Numbered from the stretch's first letter, positions 1 through 7,413 are shown. The stretch: 19,782 bases of DNA from Kangiellaceae bacterium (GCA_030590405.1 JAUUYO010000023.1:1-19782), one strand, 5' to 3'. Program-made: numbers and translations. The notes: generated by a model not told the origin, from the sequence alone.

Positions 1-52
1 CACACGCATCAGCTTGATGATTGAGGTTGATCAGCCCGCGGATTAGCTGCAT
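1..52 (-). CDS. ribF: RibF, bifunctional riboflavin kinase / FAD synthetase, N-terminal fragment
   Basis: Only the first 17 codons are inside the window; the gene runs off the left edge. The minus-strand reading begins MQLIRGLINLNHQADAC, which matches the start of gammaproteobacterial RibF (E. coli begins MKLIRGIHNL). An AAGGG element lies about 7 bases before the ATG at 52. RibF phosphorylates riboflavin to FMN and adenylates it to FAD in the cytoplasm. It follows murJ on the same strand after about 110 bases, the usual order in gammaproteobacteria, often continuing into ileS and lspA. The fragment is too short to show the nucleotidyltransferase motifs, so the call rests on the N-terminus plus gene order. 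Confidence 0.82.
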   Translation of the reverse strand, partial: MQLIRGLINLNHQADAC

Positions 53-161
53 AGACGCCCTTGTAAATATGTAACTTTAACTCACTGAGCCGTTACCTAA
101 ATCAAGTTTAGATAGCTCGAAAGCGCCGAATTATAGCTTAGCAGACGCTTTGATGATAGCT

Positions 162-1700
162 CTAACCGTGTTTTAGATCGCGGCCTCTAACACCCACCAA
201 AAACATGGCTATGGCATAAATAGCAATAGAGCCAATCACCAAAATCAGCATGTGTTGAACTCGCTCCATTGTTTGCCAGTTTTGCCAGGTTTGGATATCG
301 GCCATTTGGTAGTAAATAAACCCTAGTAATGCCAAATTCCCTGCTACCAGTTTTGCTATCCAGGCAGCCCAGCGCCCATCAGGAATAAAAACGTCTATTT
401 TTCGCAACGCCATAAATAACAAGGTCGCATTCAAAATGGCTGAAATACTCGTCGCTAGAGCCAAACCCACATGGGCAAGGGGATAAAACAAGATTAAGTT
501 AAAAACCATATTGACTGTCATCGAAATAATGCCAATCTTGACTGGTGTTTTAGTATCTTTACGTGAGAAAAAGCCGGTTGCTAGGACTTTGATAAACATA
601 AATCCCAGTAATCCAATAATATAAGCTTTTAGGCTAAGAGACGCTAAATGCGCGTCTAGCAACTCAAATTTTCCATGTTGAAATACGGTTAGAATAATAG
701 GCTCCGCCATAAAAAATAATCCCACAGCAGCCGGAACACCGATTAAACAGACTAATCGCAATCCCCAATTCAAGGTTTGATTAAATTCGTCAGTATTGTC
801 GGTCGAATGGAGGCGAGAAAGAGATGGCAAAATAACAGTGGAAATAGCTATCCCAAACATTCCCAATGGAAATTCCAACATCCTGTCAGAAACATACAGC
901 CACATAATACTGCCGGTTTTCAAAAATGAAGCAATTATAGTGTCCAAAAGCAGATTGATCTGTCCAACTGAAACCCCAAACAATGCCGGCCCCATCAACG
1001 TTAAAATTTTCTGTACTCCAGGCGAACTCCAGCCCCAACGAGGTTTTACCAAGTAGCCTTCTTTCCAAAGAAAAGGCAGTTGCATTAATAACTGCACAAT
1101 ACCAGCAACAAAAACCCCCCAGGCCATCGCTTTTGCTGTTTCTTGTTGTAACGCAGGAGATACAATAATGGCAGCCGAAATAATACTGACATTCAACAAA
1201 ACCGGTGTAAACGCGGGAACAGCAAACCGTCCTAGACTATTTAGTATTGATCCACAAAACGCCGTTAAAGAAATAAATAATATATAAGGAAAGGTGATTT
1301 TAAGAAGTACAGAAGCTAATTCAAACTTATTCGGCTCACCAATAAATCCGGGGCCAAATAAAGTAACGAGTACTGGTGAGCCGACTACGCCGATCACCGC
1401 AACGACCACCAAAATGATGGTTAATGTACCAAAGGTTTCCGAAACCAGCTTTTTGACTTCTTGAATATCTTTGTTTGTTTGATATTCGGACAAAATCGGA
1501 ATAAAAGCTTGTGAAAACGCGCCTTCGGCAAATAATCTTCGCAAGAAATTTGGGATTTTTTGTGCGACAAGAAATACATCAGTAGCCCAATGCGCTCCCA
1601 TTATATTAGTCATAACCATATCGCGAATTAATCCCAAAATTCGTGACAATAAGGTCATACCACTTACAATAATGCCAGATTTAAGCAACTGTTTGCTCAT
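162..1700 (-). CDS. murJ: MurJ, lipid II flippase (MviN)
   Basis: Inner-membrane flippase of the MOP superfamily that moves lipid II across the membrane for peptidoglycan synthesis. At 512 residues it is the normal length (E. coli 511), and it is strongly hydrophobic throughout, as expected for 14 membrane segments. The N-terminus carries the family signature: R20, R26 and R54 (in NFLRRLFAEGAFSQAF) correspond to the essential E. coli arginines R18, R24 and R52, and FAEGAFSQAFIP is a family hallmark. I chose the ATG at 1700 because AGAGGA sits about 6 bases before it and the product starts like known MurJ; an upstream in-frame ATG at 1730 would add ten atypical residues and has no good ribosome site. 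ribF follows on the same strand and rpsT is divergent, a conserved arrangement. Confidence 0.97.
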   Translation of the reverse strand: MSKQLLKSGIIVSGMTLLSRILGLIRDMVMTNIMGAHWATDVFLVAQKIPNFLRRLFAEGAFSQAFIPILSEYQTNKDIQEVKKLVSETFGTLTIILVVVAVIGVVGSPVLVTLFGPGFIGEPNKFELASVLLKITFPYILFISLTAFCGSILNSLGRFAVPAFTPVLLNVSIISAAIIVSPALQQETAKAMAWGVFVAGIVQLLMQLPFLWKEGYLVKPRWGWSSPGVQKILTLMGPALFGVSVGQINLLLDTIIASFLKTGSIMWLYVSDRMLEFPLGMFGIAISTVILPSLSRLHSTDNTDEFNQTLNWGLRLVCLIGVPAAVGLFFMAEPIILTVFQHGKFELLDAHLASLSLKAYIIGLLGFMFIKVLATGFFSRKDTKTPVKIGIISMTVNMVFNLILFYPLAHVGLALATSISAILNATLLFMALRKIDVFIPDGRWAAWIAKLVAGNLALLGFIYYQMADIQTWQNWQTMERVQHMLILVIGSIAIYAIAMFLVGVRGRDLKHG

Positions 1701-1789
1701 TGAATCCTCTTTATTTTTATAAATAAGCAATCTAGGACTATAAAATAACCCAAGAATTTAGTTGAAAGATCTGACCGAGAAAGGCTGCT

Positions 1790-1818
1790 AGATTAGCCAG
1801 TTACTTTGATCCCGTCAA
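1790..1818 (-). promoter_or_regulatory. Possible murJ promoter
   Basis: On the minus strand a TTGACG -35 (1813-1818) is separated by 17 bases from TAATCT (1790-1795). The -35 is good and the -10 is weak. It lies 90 bases upstream of the murJ start. The 333-base gap between murJ and rpsT otherwise holds only the rpsT promoter and leader; I see no gene in it. Confidence 0.3.
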
Positions 1819-1931
1819 ATAGAGTTTCACTTAAATGACTTATTTTATGGGGTTTTCCAGTCAACAAATGGCTGATATTTGAGATGTTCGACAGCGTTAT
1901 TCAATTAGCCAATAAAAAAAGCTTGTAAGCC

Positions 1932-1960
1932 TTGATATAAGAGGGAAAAGGATGTATATT
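1932..1960 (+). promoter_or_regulatory. rpsT promoter, sigma-70 type
   Basis: TTGATA (1932-1937), 17-base spacer, TATATT (1955-1960): five of six matches in each box with ideal spacing. Transcription would start near 1967, giving a leader of about 67 bases before the TTG start of rpsT. Confidence 0.7.
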
Positions 1961-1987
1961 CTCGCACCTAATTTTAGACCCTAATCG

Positions 1988-2005
1988 ACCTGAAAAACAT
2001 CAGGT
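1988..2005 (+). promoter_or_regulatory. Leader hairpin upstream of the rpsT ribosome-binding site
   Basis: ACCTGA (1988-1993) and TCAGGT (2000-2005) form a perfect 6-bp stem with a 6-base A-rich loop in the predicted rpsT leader, followed by an AU-rich stretch and GGAG. In E. coli, S20 synthesis is autoregulated at translation through its leader and weak UUG start; that this hairpin plays such a role here is inference. Confidence 0.35.
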
Positions 2006-2033
2006 TCAATTTATATATTTTTGGAGCAAAGCC

Positions 2034-2297
2034 TTGGCTAATATCAAATCCGCAAAAAAGCGTGCACGTCAGTCTGAAGGCCGTCGCCAGCACAATGCAA
2101 GTCGTCGTTCAATGATGCGTACCTACATGAAAAAAGTTATCGCAGCAATCGAATCTGGCAATAAAGAGTCAGCAGTAGCAGCTTTTGCCGCAGCAGTACC
2201 TGTTTTAGATGTTGCTGCTCAAAAGGGACTTATTCATATGAATAAAGCCTCTCGCCATAAGAGCCGCTTTAACGCTCAAATTAAGGCGATGGCATAA
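2034..2297 (+). CDS. rpsT: Ribosomal protein S20 (bS20)
   Basis: Small-subunit protein that binds 16S rRNA and helps 30S assembly. The 87-residue product starts MANIKSAKKRARQSEGRRQH, is very basic and ends in KSRFNAQIKAMA, all typical of bS20 (E. coli 87 residues). The start codon is TTG with GGAG seven bases upstream (2023-2026), the same unusual start E. coli rpsT uses, where it is part of feedback control by S20. The gene is monocistronic: its own promoter at 1932-1960 and a strong terminator right behind it. It lies divergent from murJ-ribF, as in relatives. Confidence 0.98.
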   Translation: MANIKSAKKRARQSEGRRQHNASRRSMMRTYMKKVIAAIESGNKESAVAAFAAAVPVLDVAAQKGLIHMNKASRHKSRFNAQIKAMA

Positions 2298-2324
2298 AGA
2301 TTCATATCTTTATCCTGAAAGAAT

Positions 2325-2351
2325 AAAAAACCCGCTTTATGCGGGTTTTTT
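2325..2351 (+). terminator. Intrinsic terminator after rpsT, probably bidirectional
   Basis: CCCGC (2331-2335), loop TTTAT, GCGGG (2341-2345), flanked by six A before and six T after, giving a stem of up to 11 bp. The symmetry means it can also terminate obgE transcripts from the other strand, since the two genes converge here. Confidence 0.9.
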
Positions 2352-2395
2352 ATTGGAAATAATATTATTTTTTAAACAGTATTAATTTTTAAACA

Positions 2396-3457
2396 TTAAT
2401 CGATTGACGGTGACTCTATCGCTGCTTGCGCTTGTTCCGCAGCATTTTCAATACTTTCTAAAATATCAAAGCACAACTGCTTGGTGCCCGTGCCATCCAT
2501 GCCAGAAATAACATAATGAGGCCCTTGCCAATTCAAGGCTTCCAAAATTTCCTGCTTTTTGCTCTGCATTTCTTCTTCAGATAAAAGATCGCATTTATTA
2601 AAAACTAACCAAACTTCTTTCTCAGCTAAAGGTTTTTCAAATTCAACCGAATATTTCTGTAATTCATTAGCAATCGTCTTAATATTTTCCAGCGGATCAG
2701 ATTCATCAAACGGATTAAGATCGACCAAATGCAATAATAATTTGGTTCTTGTAAGATGTTTTAAAAATCGCACCCCAAGTCCCGCGCCTTCTGCGGCTCC
2801 TTCGATAACCCCGGGGATATCCGCAATAACAAAACTCTTGTAAGGTAAAGGCGCAACCACTCCCAAATTAGGGATCAGAGTGGTAAAAGGATAATCGGCA
2901 ACTTTTGGCTTTGCCGCAGATACACTGCGAATAAAAGTCGATTTACCGGCATTAGGGAGTCCTAAAAGGCCAACATCCGCTAACACGTTTAGCTCAAGCT
3001 TCAACTCTCTAAAATCACCCTCACTGCCGTGTGAAGTCTGTCTGGGTGCTCGATTGACACTGCTTTTAAAGCGAGTATTGCCAAGGCCGTGAAAACCGCC
3101 TTTAGCCACCAGCACTTTCTCACCGACTTTTTCTAAATCACCGATCACTTCATCAGTTTCAATGTTAATGATTTTGGTGCCGATAGGGACTGGTAATTCT
3201 AAATCTTTCCCTCTCGCCCCGGTGCAGTTACGCGGCTGACCTTTGGTACCGTTTTCAGCGCCATAAAAACGTACAAACCTGAAATCGACTAAAGTGTTCA
3301 GTTCAGAATCAGCAACCAGATAAACACAGCCACCGTCACCACCGTCGCCGCCGTCTGGCCCGCCTTTAGGTACGTATTTCTCTCGGCGAAAACTACACAT
3401 CCCGCTGCCACCGTTACCGCCTTTGACTTTGATTTTAACTTCATCGACAAATTTCAT
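2396..3457 (-). CDS. obgE: ObgE/CgtA GTPase, 50S ribosome assembly factor
   Basis: Essential GTPase involved in late 50S assembly and linked to the stringent response. The 353-residue product has the glycine-rich Obg fold at about 1-158, with KGGPDGGDGGDGG at 31-43. The GTPase domain follows: G1 GLPNAGKS at 166-173, G3 DIPG at 213-216 and G4 NKCD at 287-290. The acidic tail after about residue 335 is short compared with E. coli ObgE (390 residues). I chose ATG 3457, giving the family start MKFVDEVKIKVKGG, because GGAAAGG precedes it; an in-frame start at 3478 would add seven unsupported residues. It is downstream of rplU-rpmA on the same strand, as in most bacteria, but separated from rpmA by 174 bases containing two hairpins. 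Confidence 0.97.
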   Translation of the reverse strand: MKFVDEVKIKVKGGNGGSGMCSFRREKYVPKGGPDGGDGGDGGCVYLVADSELNTLVDFRFVRFYGAENGTKGQPRNCTGARGKDLELPVPIGTKIINIETDEVIGDLEKVGEKVLVAKGGFHGLGNTRFKSSVNRAPRQTSHGSEGDFRELKLELNVLADVGLLGLPNAGKSTFIRSVSAAKPKVADYPFTTLIPNLGVVAPLPYKSFVIADIPGVIEGAAEGAGLGVRFLKHLTRTKLLLHLVDLNPFDESDPLENIKTIANELQKYSVEFEKPLAEKEVWLVFNKCDLLSEEEMQSKKQEILEALNWQGPHYVISGMDGTGTKQLCFDILESIENAAEQAQAAIESPSID

Positions 3458-3479
3458 AAAAACCTTTCCAACAAACACG

Positions 3480-3510
3480 AAAAAGCCCCGATAATTATCG
3501 GAGCTTTTTA
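3480..3510 (-). terminator. Hairpin/terminator immediately upstream of obgE
   Basis: A near-perfect inverted repeat, AAAAAGC(c)CCGATAA TTATCGG(a)GCTTTTT, with A and T runs on both sides. On the minus strand it ends in a T run only about 23 bases before the obgE ATG and just before its GGAAAGG. It looks like the end of the rplU-rpmA transcript, or an attenuator letting only part of the transcription into obgE. Confidence 0.65.
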
Positions 3511-3576
3511 ATAATAGACCAGACTGTTTGCTAATTACGAGCTTATTGGCTAAATTAAAAGCTGGTAAGGATCAGT

Positions 3577-3600
3577 AAACCAAACCCGAAGGTTTGTTTT
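3577..3600 (-). terminator. Second hairpin after rpmA with a UUCG-type tetraloop
   Basis: On the minus strand CAAACC-TTCG-GGTTTG (3581-3596) gives a 6-bp stem closed by C(UUCG)G, an extra-stable tetraloop, with three more A-T pairs beyond one mismatch. It lies 32 bases beyond the rpmA stop. The T run after it is short (TTT), so it may be a weak terminator or an mRNA-stabilising 3' end. Confidence 0.5.
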
Positions 3601-3647
3601 AGTGAACAATAGCGCTTAGTGACAACTATGCTTAGTGAACAACTATG
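3599..3647. repeat. Three tandem imperfect 16-17 bp copies at the rpmA stop
   Basis: Copies at 3599-3614, 3615-3630 and 3631-3647 all read close to CTTAGTGAACAACTATG. The last copy (3631-3647) contains the real rpmA stop codon and final codons; the other two lie directly beyond it. The middle copy lacks one A and the outer one is more diverged. This looks like replication-slippage duplication of the gene end. Confidence 0.7.
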
Positions 3648-3889
3648 CTCACAGTTTTACGATTAGCCTTACCTTTCATTTCAAATAATACTTCGCCATC
3701 GGCTTTAGCAAACAACGTATGGTCACGCCCGATCCCCATATTACTGCCTGGGTGAAAACGAGTGCCACGTTGACGAACAATGATGCTACCCGCAGAAACT
3801 GTTTCGCCACCGAATCGCTTAACGCCTAAGCGTTTACTTTCCGAATCGCGACCGTTCTTGGTACTACCACCAGCTTTCTTATGTGCCAT
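3632..3889 (-). CDS. rpmA: Ribosomal protein L27 (bL27)
   Basis: Large-subunit protein whose N-terminus reaches toward the peptidyl-transferase centre. The 85-residue product begins MAHKKAGGSTKNGRDSESKR and contains GSIIVRQRGTRFHPG, both diagnostic; length equals that of E. coli L27. It begins directly with MAHKKAGGS, so there is no cleavable N-terminal extension of the Firmicutes type. An AGAGA-type ribosome site precedes the ATG at 3889. It is the second gene of the rplU-rpmA pair, 70 bases behind rplU. The bases coding for its C-terminus and stop are duplicated just downstream. Confidence 0.98.
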   Translation of the reverse strand: MAHKKAGGSTKNGRDSESKRLGVKRFGGETVSAGSIIVRQRGTRFHPGSNMGIGRDHTLFAKADGEVLFEMKGKANRKTVSIVVH

Positions 3890-3959
3890 TTTATCTCTCC
3901 AAGATCTTTCTTAACCCATCGCTCAACAAAATAAAGCGCTGAGTTTATAATTAGTTCAA

Positions 3960-4271
3960 TTACTTACTGATGTTAGTAATCTTAACTTCAGTAAACCACT
4001 GACGATGCCCCATTTGCTTGCGGCTGTGCTTACGACGTTGGAACTTGATGATCTTGATTTTTTTACCACGACCTTGCTCAACGATTTCACCAGAAACCTT
4101 TGCTTTATCCAGGTATGGTGCGCCTAAAGCTAAATCTTCACCTTCACCAACCATCAAAATTTTATCAAAATCAATAGTAGCGCCTTTTTCAAGGTCAATT
4201 TTCTCAAGGCGAACGACTTGCCCTTCTTTTACTCGGTGTTGTTTACCACCACTTTGAATCACCGCGTACAT
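3960..4271 (-). CDS. rplU: Ribosomal protein L21 (bL21)
   Basis: Large-subunit protein that binds 23S rRNA. The product from ATG 4271 is 103 residues, the exact length of E. coli L21, starting MYAVIQSGGKQHRVKEGQ. It carries the basic segment KIIKFQRRKHSRKQMGHRQ near the C-terminus, a family hallmark. The in-frame ATG at 4316 would add 15 residues unlike any L21; GGAGAGAG upstream of 4271 supports the shorter form. It heads the minus-strand block ahead of rpmA and obgE and is divergent from ispB, an arrangement shared with E. coli. Confidence 0.98.
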   Translation of the reverse strand: MYAVIQSGGKQHRVKEGQVVRLEKIDLEKGATIDFDKILMVGEGEDLALGAPYLDKAKVSGEIVEQGRGKKIKIIKFQRRKHSRKQMGHRQWFTEVKITNISK

Positions 4272-4376
4272 AGCGACACTCTCTCCGTCATTATCAGTAC
4301 ATGCTTTTAAGCACATATGAATTGGTTTTTTAAACTGCTGGTGACTCCCATATTAATCAGGGAATCCCATAAATTA

Positions 4377-4413
4377 GGGCGCGCATTTTAAGACATTAAC
4401 AGGCTGCTAGCAA
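4377..4413 (-). promoter_or_regulatory. rplU promoter with GC-rich discriminator
   Basis: On the minus strand TTGCTA (4408-4413), 17-base spacer, TAAAAT (4385-4390), immediately followed by GCGCGCCC (4377-4384). Such a GC-rich stretch between -10 and start site is typical of rRNA and ribosomal-protein promoters repressed by ppGpp and DksA. The resulting leader is about 105 bases. The match is direct; stringent control is inferred. Confidence 0.6.
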
Positions 4414-4483
4414 GTATAAATAGTCTAAAACACCTCTTTTTCTTAAACTAATGAATTTTAAAGGTAAAAAACGGAGTTTTCAC

Positions 4484-4512
4484 TTGACCCAATCGTGTCC
4501 AGACAATAGCAT
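4484..4512 (+). promoter_or_regulatory. Possible ispB promoter
   Basis: TTGACC (4484-4489), 17-base spacer, TAGCAT (4507-4512) on the plus strand; transcription would begin near 4519, before both candidate ispB starts. The divergent gap between rplU (4271) and ispB (4593) holds this promoter and that of rplU and no gene that I can see. Confidence 0.5.
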
Positions 4513-4592
4513 TCTGACATTAATTCTCCGCTCAAATCAGCCTGATGGCGTTTTTTGCTAATATCTTTATCTTATTTATCGAGTTATCTCTC

Positions 4593-5561
4593 TTGTCTGA
4601 TATAAAAACCATTACAAAACTAGTCGAAAAAGATTTTGCGGCCACTAATCAGGTGATTGTTAACCAGCTTCAGTCTGATGTTGCGTTGGTCAATCAACTG
4701 GGACATTACATTGTAGCAGCTGGCGGTAAAAGATTGCGACCATTACTGGTGCTGATGGTGGCTAATGCTTTTGGCTACCAAGGCAGTAAACACCACCAAA
4801 CTGCGGCAATCGTTGAGTTTATCCACACAGCGACCTTGCTACATGATGATGTGGTTGATGAAAGTGACAGGCGTCGCGGACGAGAGACTGCTAACGCTCT
4901 TTTTGGTAACGCCGCCAGTGTATTAGTGGGTGATTTCCTTTATTCCCGAGCCTTTCAAATGATGGTATCCCTCGATAAAATGAAAATAATGAATATTTTA
5001 TCCAATACCACCAATCAAATTGCCGAAGGCGAAGTTTTGCAATTAATGAATTGCAACGATCCTGATGCCACTGAAGAAAGTTATTTTAAGGTCATCGAAA
5101 ACAAAACTGCGATTTTATTCGCCGCCGCTTGCCAGCTTGGGGCAATTATTGCTGGTAAAGAGCAATTCTCGGATGATTTACACCAATATGGCCTGCATTT
5201 AGGCTTGGCATTTCAATTGATGGATGATGCTCTGGATTACACTGCCGATAGTGAAGAGCTGGGAAAGAACGTCGGTGATGACTTAGCCGAAGGAAAACCA
5301 ACTTTACCACTTATTTACGCGAAACATCATGCTGACGAAGAAGGCAAGCATTTGATCCGTTCATGTATAGAAAATGGCGGATTAGAACATTTGCAAGCCG
5401 TGCAAAACATCATAAAAGAGACCCTATCGATCGAATATACTCTTAATCGCGCCCAACAAGAAGTTGAACAGGCAAAACAATATTTATCGAATATGCCCAA
5501 GAATCAATTTACCAAGGCATTATATGACCTTGCCGAGTTGGCAGTTGAAAGAAGTTCATAA
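4593..5561 (+). CDS. ispB: IspB, polyprenyl (octaprenyl-type) diphosphate synthase
   Basis: Trans-prenyltransferase that lengthens farnesyl diphosphate with isopentenyl diphosphate to make the ubiquinone/menaquinone side chain. Both aspartate-rich motifs are present: LLHDDVVDESDRRRG (first, FARM) and QLMDDALDYTAD (second, SARM); GGKRLRP near residue 47 and EGEVLQLMN are also family marks. From TTG 4593 the product is 322 residues and starts in register with E. coli IspB (323). An ATG at 4545 in the same frame adds 16 hydrophobic residues (MAFFANIFILFIELSL) with no family counterpart and no Shine-Dalgarno; the TTG has only a weak GAG nine bases upstream, so the start is not settled. Chain length (C40 or other) cannot be read from the sequence. 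Confidence 0.95.
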   Translation: MSDIKTITKLVEKDFAATNQVIVNQLQSDVALVNQLGHYIVAAGGKRLRPLLVLMVANAFGYQGSKHHQTAAIVEFIHTATLLHDDVVDESDRRRGRETANALFGNAASVLVGDFLYSRAFQMMVSLDKMKIMNILSNTTNQIAEGEVLQLMNCNDPDATEESYFKVIENKTAILFAAACQLGAIIAGKEQFSDDLHQYGLHLGLAFQLMDDALDYTADSEELGKNVGDDLAEGKPTLPLIYAKHHADEEGKHLIRSCIENGGLEHLQAVQNIIKETLSIEYTLNRAQQEVEQAKQYLSNMPKNQFTKALYDLAELAVERSS

Positions 5562-5594
5562 CCTGCTTAATATCGACGTAATCCAAGGATTTCA

Positions 5595-6008
5595 ATGTCA
5601 AAACATAAGCAAGTCAAACAGATCCTAATAGCCATTGACTATTCTGGTAAATGCTCACAATGTTTCGATTCTAAATGCTGCCAATATATTACCGAACAGA
5701 TTGAAACGCCCCGCTCTATCCGCCATTTTGATGTAACCCTGTGGCAAATTTCACATAATAACATCCATGTTTTTAAAGATAGTTCCGGCTGATATCTGAC
5801 CTGCTTAGGCCAATGTGAACATTTGAGCGACACAGGTCAATGCAATATTTACCAGCAAAGACCATTTATTTGTCGAGAGCATTCTAATCAAAATTGTGAA
5901 TTCGATACTTCTTCAGATACCAACTCGGAGCTATATTTTACTAGTCACAAGGAATTTGATGCTTATTGCCGAAAACGCTTTAAGCGCTGGGATCGCCGGT
6001 TTGACTGA
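5595..6008 (+). pseudogene. YkgJ-family cysteine-cluster protein interrupted by one in-frame TGA
   Basis: A single frame of 137 codons resembles YkgJ/UPF0153 proteins, small cytoplasmic proteins with conserved cysteines thought to bind zinc or an iron-sulfur cluster. The first part (65 residues) has CSQCFDSKCC and the family stretch ETPRSIRHFDVTLWQISHNN. Then TGA at 5790-5792 interrupts, and the same frame resumes YLTCLGQCEHL, GQCNIYQQRPFICREH, CEFD, ending at 6008. In relatives the interrupted position reads D-G-W-Y, so the TGA stands for the Trp codon TGG: one base change. Everything else, including all cysteines, is intact, and AAGGA precedes the ATG by five bases. It follows ispB by 33 bases. 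Recent nonsense mutation, sequencing error or leaky stop are all possible; as written it encodes a truncated product. Confidence 0.8.
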
Positions 6009-6017
6009 CGCTGTGGT

Positions 6018-6074
6018 ATGCTGCAGCATCTATTAATGCTAAATGTGTATCGCTTGCGACCATAAACCTTGCGA
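6018..6074. repeat. Palindrome and direct repeat ahead of the S41 gene
   Basis: The gap between the YkgJ gene and the S41 gene contains a perfect 12-bp palindrome ATGCTGCAGCAT (6018-6029) and two direct copies of CTTGCGA (6053-6059 and 6068-6074, 15 bases apart). They could be operator-like sites for the S41 gene, but short repeats like these also arise by chance. Confidence 0.3.
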
Positions 6075-6099
6075 GCATGAATTAAGATAGGTATAAACA

Positions 6100-7413
6100 A
6101 TGAATAAATTGATGACACTCATCACCCTAGCTTTATTTTCATTTATTTTCACAGGGTGCGGCGGAAGCAATAATCCACCCGGTGTCGGACAAGGTATTGT
6201 CAGTCCGCCTCTGGCTTGTGATGTCATCTCTCAAAAACAATTTATATTTGACGTCATGCACGATACTTACCTGTGGTATGACGAAGTCCCAAATATTGAT
6301 ATTGCCGATTTTGATACGATCAATGAGACTTTAGATGCGCTGCGAGCCCCTCTGGATCGGTTTAGCTTTATAACCACTATTGAAGCCAACGATAATTTCT
6401 TTGAAGAAGGCACCTTTGAAGGTTTCGGCTTTAGAGCCATCATTAACTCGACTCGCGACGCTTATTTGCTCGGTTATGTATTTGATGACTCACCTTCTGG
6501 TGATGCGGGCTGGCAAAGAACTGATCGAATTACCGCTATTAACGGTATTCCAGCCGCAACTATTATTGCCGGGGATGGTTTATCAGCGGCCCTTTCAGAG
6601 TTGGAAGCCGAAGATACCGCCACTTTTACCATTGCTACCATCGACGAGGTGGCAATGGCTCAAGTACTGACCAAAGCCTTAGTCACAATGAATACCGTGC
6701 TGGTATCAGAAGTAGTACAAACTGACAACCAAACCATTGGCTATGTGGCGTTAAGTAGCTTTATCGAAAATACCAGCAACGAATTTTCGGATGCCGTTGA
6801 CCTGCTTGCTGCCAGTAATGTCACCGAATTGGTGCTGGATCTTCGATACAATGGCGGTGGACGAGTTAGAGCCTCCAACGATGTAGCTTCTTACATTAGC
6901 GGCTCCAATACCGCTGGATTCAATTACACCAAAACCATCCATAACGATAAATACCTCAGTTCCAACAATAATACTCCGTTCAATAATTTTACCAATGCGC
7001 TTAGTTTAAACCGAGTTTACGTTCTGACTACAGGCTCAACCTGCTCTGCGAGTGAACAGGTCATCAATAGCCTGTCCCCTTTTGTTGAGGTCATCCAGAT
7101 CGGTGGAACCACCTGCGGCAAGCCGGTGGGTATGTACGGCAAAGAGTTCTGTGACCAGATTATTTTGCCAATTGAATTTCAATCGGTTAACCATAATGAT
7201 CAAGGTGACTATTTTAATGGTTTAATCGCCGATTGCAGCGAAATCGATGACCTGACACACGGCTTTGCAGAAGTTGAAGAAAGCATGTTTTCTGCGGCAA
7301 TTTACCATATGGATAATGCTCAATGTCGCCGCTCTCCAACTGGTAAAACAACCGCAACAACTCAGAAAAACTTTTACCAGGAAAACTGGAACCCACAAAC
7401 ACAGGTTAATTGA
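6100..7413 (+). CDS. S41-family (C-terminal-processing type) serine peptidase, predicted lipoprotein
   Basis: Predicted envelope-anchored peptidase of 437 residues. An N-terminal signal ends in FTGC with lipidated Cys at 20; Gly at +2 suggests outer-membrane sorting by the usual rule. Residues about 41-100 (YLWYDEVP, LRAPLDRFSF) match the N-terminal part of S41 proteins, a PDZ-like segment follows at about 105-190 (EGFGFRAI, DRITAINGI), and the S41 core at about 205-385 contains LVLDLRYNGGG (245-254). The catalytic Ser is most likely S316 in TCSASE, with K341 in CGKPVG 25 residues later, the same spacing as in CtpB (S309/K334). Extra cysteines (315, 339, 351, 379, 409) suggest disulfides in a periplasmic domain. 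Substrate unknown. A terminator follows, so it seems to be transcribed alone. Confidence 0.88.
   Translation: MNKLMTLITLALFSFIFTGCGGSNNPPGVGQGIVSPPLACDVISQKQFIFDVMHDTYLWYDEVPNIDIADFDTINETLDALRAPLDRFSFITTIEANDNFFEEGTFEGFGFRAIINSTRDAYLLGYVFDDSPSGDAGWQRTDRITAINGIPAATIIAGDGLSAALSELEAEDTATFTIATIDEVAMAQVLTKALVTMNTVLVSEVVQTDNQTIGYVALSSFIENTSNEFSDAVDLLAASNVTELVLDLRYNGGGRVRASNDVASYISGSNTAGFNYTKTIHNDKYLSSNNNTPFNNFTNALSLNRVYVLTTGSTCSASEQVINSLSPFVEVIQIGGTTCGKPVGMYGKEFCDQIILPIEFQSVNHNDQGDYFNGLIADCSEIDDLTHGFAEVEESMFSAAIYHMDNAQCRRSPTGKTTATTQKNFYQENWNPQTQVN

Noticed and set aside
886..1168. Overlapping short ORFs within murJ on both strands
   Set aside because: They lie entirely inside the clear murJ reading frame and show no family features; shadows.
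5790..5792. Selenocysteine insertion at the in-frame TGA of the YkgJ-like gene
   Set aside because: The position aligns with a conserved tryptophan, not cysteine, and I see no clear SECIS-like hairpin right behind it.
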